From assembly GCA_035316885.1 (NCBI GenBank), contig DATHII010000343.1, positions 1 to 6,032 of the forward strand: 6,032 nucleotides of DNA, in the 5' to 3' direction. Below the pieces are notes generated by a model. That model was not told where the DNA came from. It saw only the letters and a list, made by a program, of their open reading frames with translations, and searched no databases. Source of the stretch: DASRTE01 sp035316885 (GTDB lineage: Bacteria > Actinomycetota > Actinomycetes > Jiangellales > Jiangellaceae). Shown here one piece after another: positions 4,934-6,032 of this stretch; the stretch's first letter is position 1, and every line of letters starts with the position of its first letter. The translations under genes were made by a program, and so were the position numbers.

Positions 4934-6032
4934 TCATCGCCCGTGCACCGACGCTGGCACCCCGGAGCCTACGCGGTCAGCCAGGCCGTCGAGCTCGGTA
5001 CGGAGCGCGGCGGGGAGCCTCGGGCCCAACACGGCGAACCAGTCCTCGATCAAAGCCAGCTCGGCCCGCCACTCCTCGGCATCTACGGTGAGCACGGCCT
5101 CCAGCACCTCGGGCGGCAGGTCCAGGCCGTCGACATCGAGTGAGGCGGGCGACGGTACAGAGCCGACCGGCGTCTCGACTGCCTGCGCGCGACCCTCCAG
5201 GCGCTCGACGATCCACTTGAGTACCCGGCTGTTCTCACCGAATCCCGGCCAGAGAAAGTCCCCGGCGGGTGACCGGCGGAACCAGTTCACGTAAAAGATG
5301 GTCGGTACGCCGTCTCTATGTTTTTCGCCCAGTTGAAGCCAGTGCGCAAAGTAGTCATCGGCCGCGTAGCCGAGGAATGGCAGCATGGCCATCGGGTCGC
5401 GTCGCACCACACCGACCGCCCCGGTCGCGGCCGCGGTGGTCTCGCTGGACAACGTCGCACCCAGGAACACCCCGTGCGGCCAGTCTCGCGCCTGGGCAAC
5501 TAGTGGCACCGTGTCCGCCCGACGCCCGCCGAAGATGATGGCGTCGATCGGGACTCCGGCCGGGTCGCCGTACTCGGGCGCGAGGATCGGGCACTGTGTC
5601 AGGGGTGTGCAGAACCGGCTGTTCGGGTGGGCCGCCGGGCCGGTGGCCTCCTCCGGCGTCCAGCTCTGGCCGCGCCAGTCGGTCAAATGAGCTGGTGGTT
5701 TTTCGGTCATGCCTTCCCACCACACGTCCCCGTCGTCGGTCAGCGCCACGTTGGTGAAGATGGAGTTGCCGCGGTCGATTGTCGCCATGGCGTTGGGGTT
5801 CGTCCGCCAGCTTGTGCCGGGTGCCACGCCGAATAGTCCGTATTCGGGATTGATCGCGTACAGCCGGCCGTCGGCGCCGAACCTCATCCAGACAATGTCG
5901 TCGCCCAAGGTCTCCGCCGTCCAGCCCGGCAGAGTCGGACGCAACATGGCCAGGTTCGTCTTGCCACAGGCGCTGGGAAAGGCAGCCGCGAGATAGTAGC
6001 TCCGCCGCTCAGGGGAGGTGAGTTTCATGAGC
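4934..6032 (-). CDS. pckG: Phosphoenolpyruvate carboxykinase (GTP), N-terminal part beyond window
   Basis: GTP-dependent PEP carboxykinase, which converts oxaloacetate and GTP to PEP, CO2 and GDP at the entry of gluconeogenesis in the cytoplasm. About 366 C-terminal codons are visible out of the usual ~610. Counting from the Met at 6028, FPSACGKTNLAML (17-29) is the kinase P-loop with the reactive Cys21, GDDIVWMRF (42-50) holds a metal-binding Asp, and NPEYGLFGVAPGTSW (60-74) follows. Further on come FGGRRADTVPLV, HGVFLGATLSSETTAAA, RRDPMAMLPFLGY and the nucleotide-site segment FLWPGFGENSRVLKWIV, all closely matching GTP-type enzymes. Residues before the Met continue in frame to the window edge, so that Met is internal. 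The C-terminus is intact and ends at TGA 4936-4934, followed by a terminator-like hairpin. Visible motifs are complete, so the enzyme should be active. Confidence 0.97.
   Translation of the reverse strand, partial: LMKLTSPERRSYYLAAAFPSACGKTNLAMLRPTLPGWTAETLGDDIVWMRFGADGRLYAINPEYGLFGVAPGTSWRTNPNAMATIDRGNSIFTNVALTDDGDVWWEGMTEKPPAHLTDWRGQSWTPEEATGPAAHPNSRFCTPLTQCPILAPEYGDPAGVPIDAIIFGGRRADTVPLVAQARDWPHGVFLGATLSSETTAAATGAVGVVRRDPMAMLPFLGYAADDYFAHWLQLGEKHRDGVPTIFYVNWFRRSPAGDFLWPGFGENSRVLKWIVERLEGRAQAVETPVGSVPSPASLDVDGLDLPPEVLEAVLTVDAEEWRAELALIEDWFAVLGPRLPAALRTELDGLADRVGSGVPASVHGR

Noticed and set aside
4866..5294. 142-codon plus-strand ORF after the transposase
   Set aside because: Ser/Pro/Arg-rich shadow of the 3' end of pckG on the opposite strand; no domain and no ribosome binding site.
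1..6032. CRISPR array, tRNA or rRNA genes
   Set aside because: No regularly spaced repeats were seen, and no cloverleaf or rRNA-like sequence was recognised on either strand.

Overview
The window is high-GC DNA with strong G/C preference at third codon positions, Shine-Dalgarno starts, a GTP-type phosphoenolpyruvate carboxykinase and an IS110-family element. This combination points to an actinobacterium. The genus cannot be told from the sequence alone.

Layout. Positions 1-2733 (minus strand) hold a short sugar-, polyol- or sugar-acid-type catabolic operon. Read in its own direction it consists of a Gfo/Idh/MocA-family oxidoreductase (complete), a decayed C-terminal piece of a D-2-hydroxyacid dehydrogenase, and an FGGY carbohydrate kinase that runs off the left edge. 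The dehydrogenase remnant still overlaps the kinase start in an ATGA junction, so the operon probably once encoded three enzymes. Positions about 2734-3255 are the upstream region of this operon, with only weak small ORFs and a short palindrome. Positions about 3256-4852 are an IS110-family insertion sequence (plus strand) with a DEDD recombinase and a long 5' non-coding end. Positions 4934-6032 (minus strand) are the 3' half of pckG (PEP carboxykinase, GTP), followed by a terminator-like hairpin.

The most interesting part is the non-coding left end of the IS (about 3257-3500). It folds on paper into a nested structure: a 12-bp closing helix, an 8-bp helix stacked on it, a side hairpin and a 5' hairpin domain. 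This is where IS110-group elements carry their bridge RNA, the bispecific guide that pairs with target and donor DNA. Two short matches fit that reading. TCAGTTAGCC occurs at the left edge and again in the RNA, and GGATTAGT occurs in the RNA and at the right end. Both contain TTAG, which also sits at both proposed ends and could be the shared core. The right-hand guides could not be identified, so exact ends and guides remain a hypothesis. A segment of the closing helix can alternatively pair with sequence just before the recombinase start, which could couple RNA folding to recombinase expression.

The IS lies in the gap between the pckG terminator and the catabolic operon, in opposite orientation to both, and interrupts no recognisable gene.
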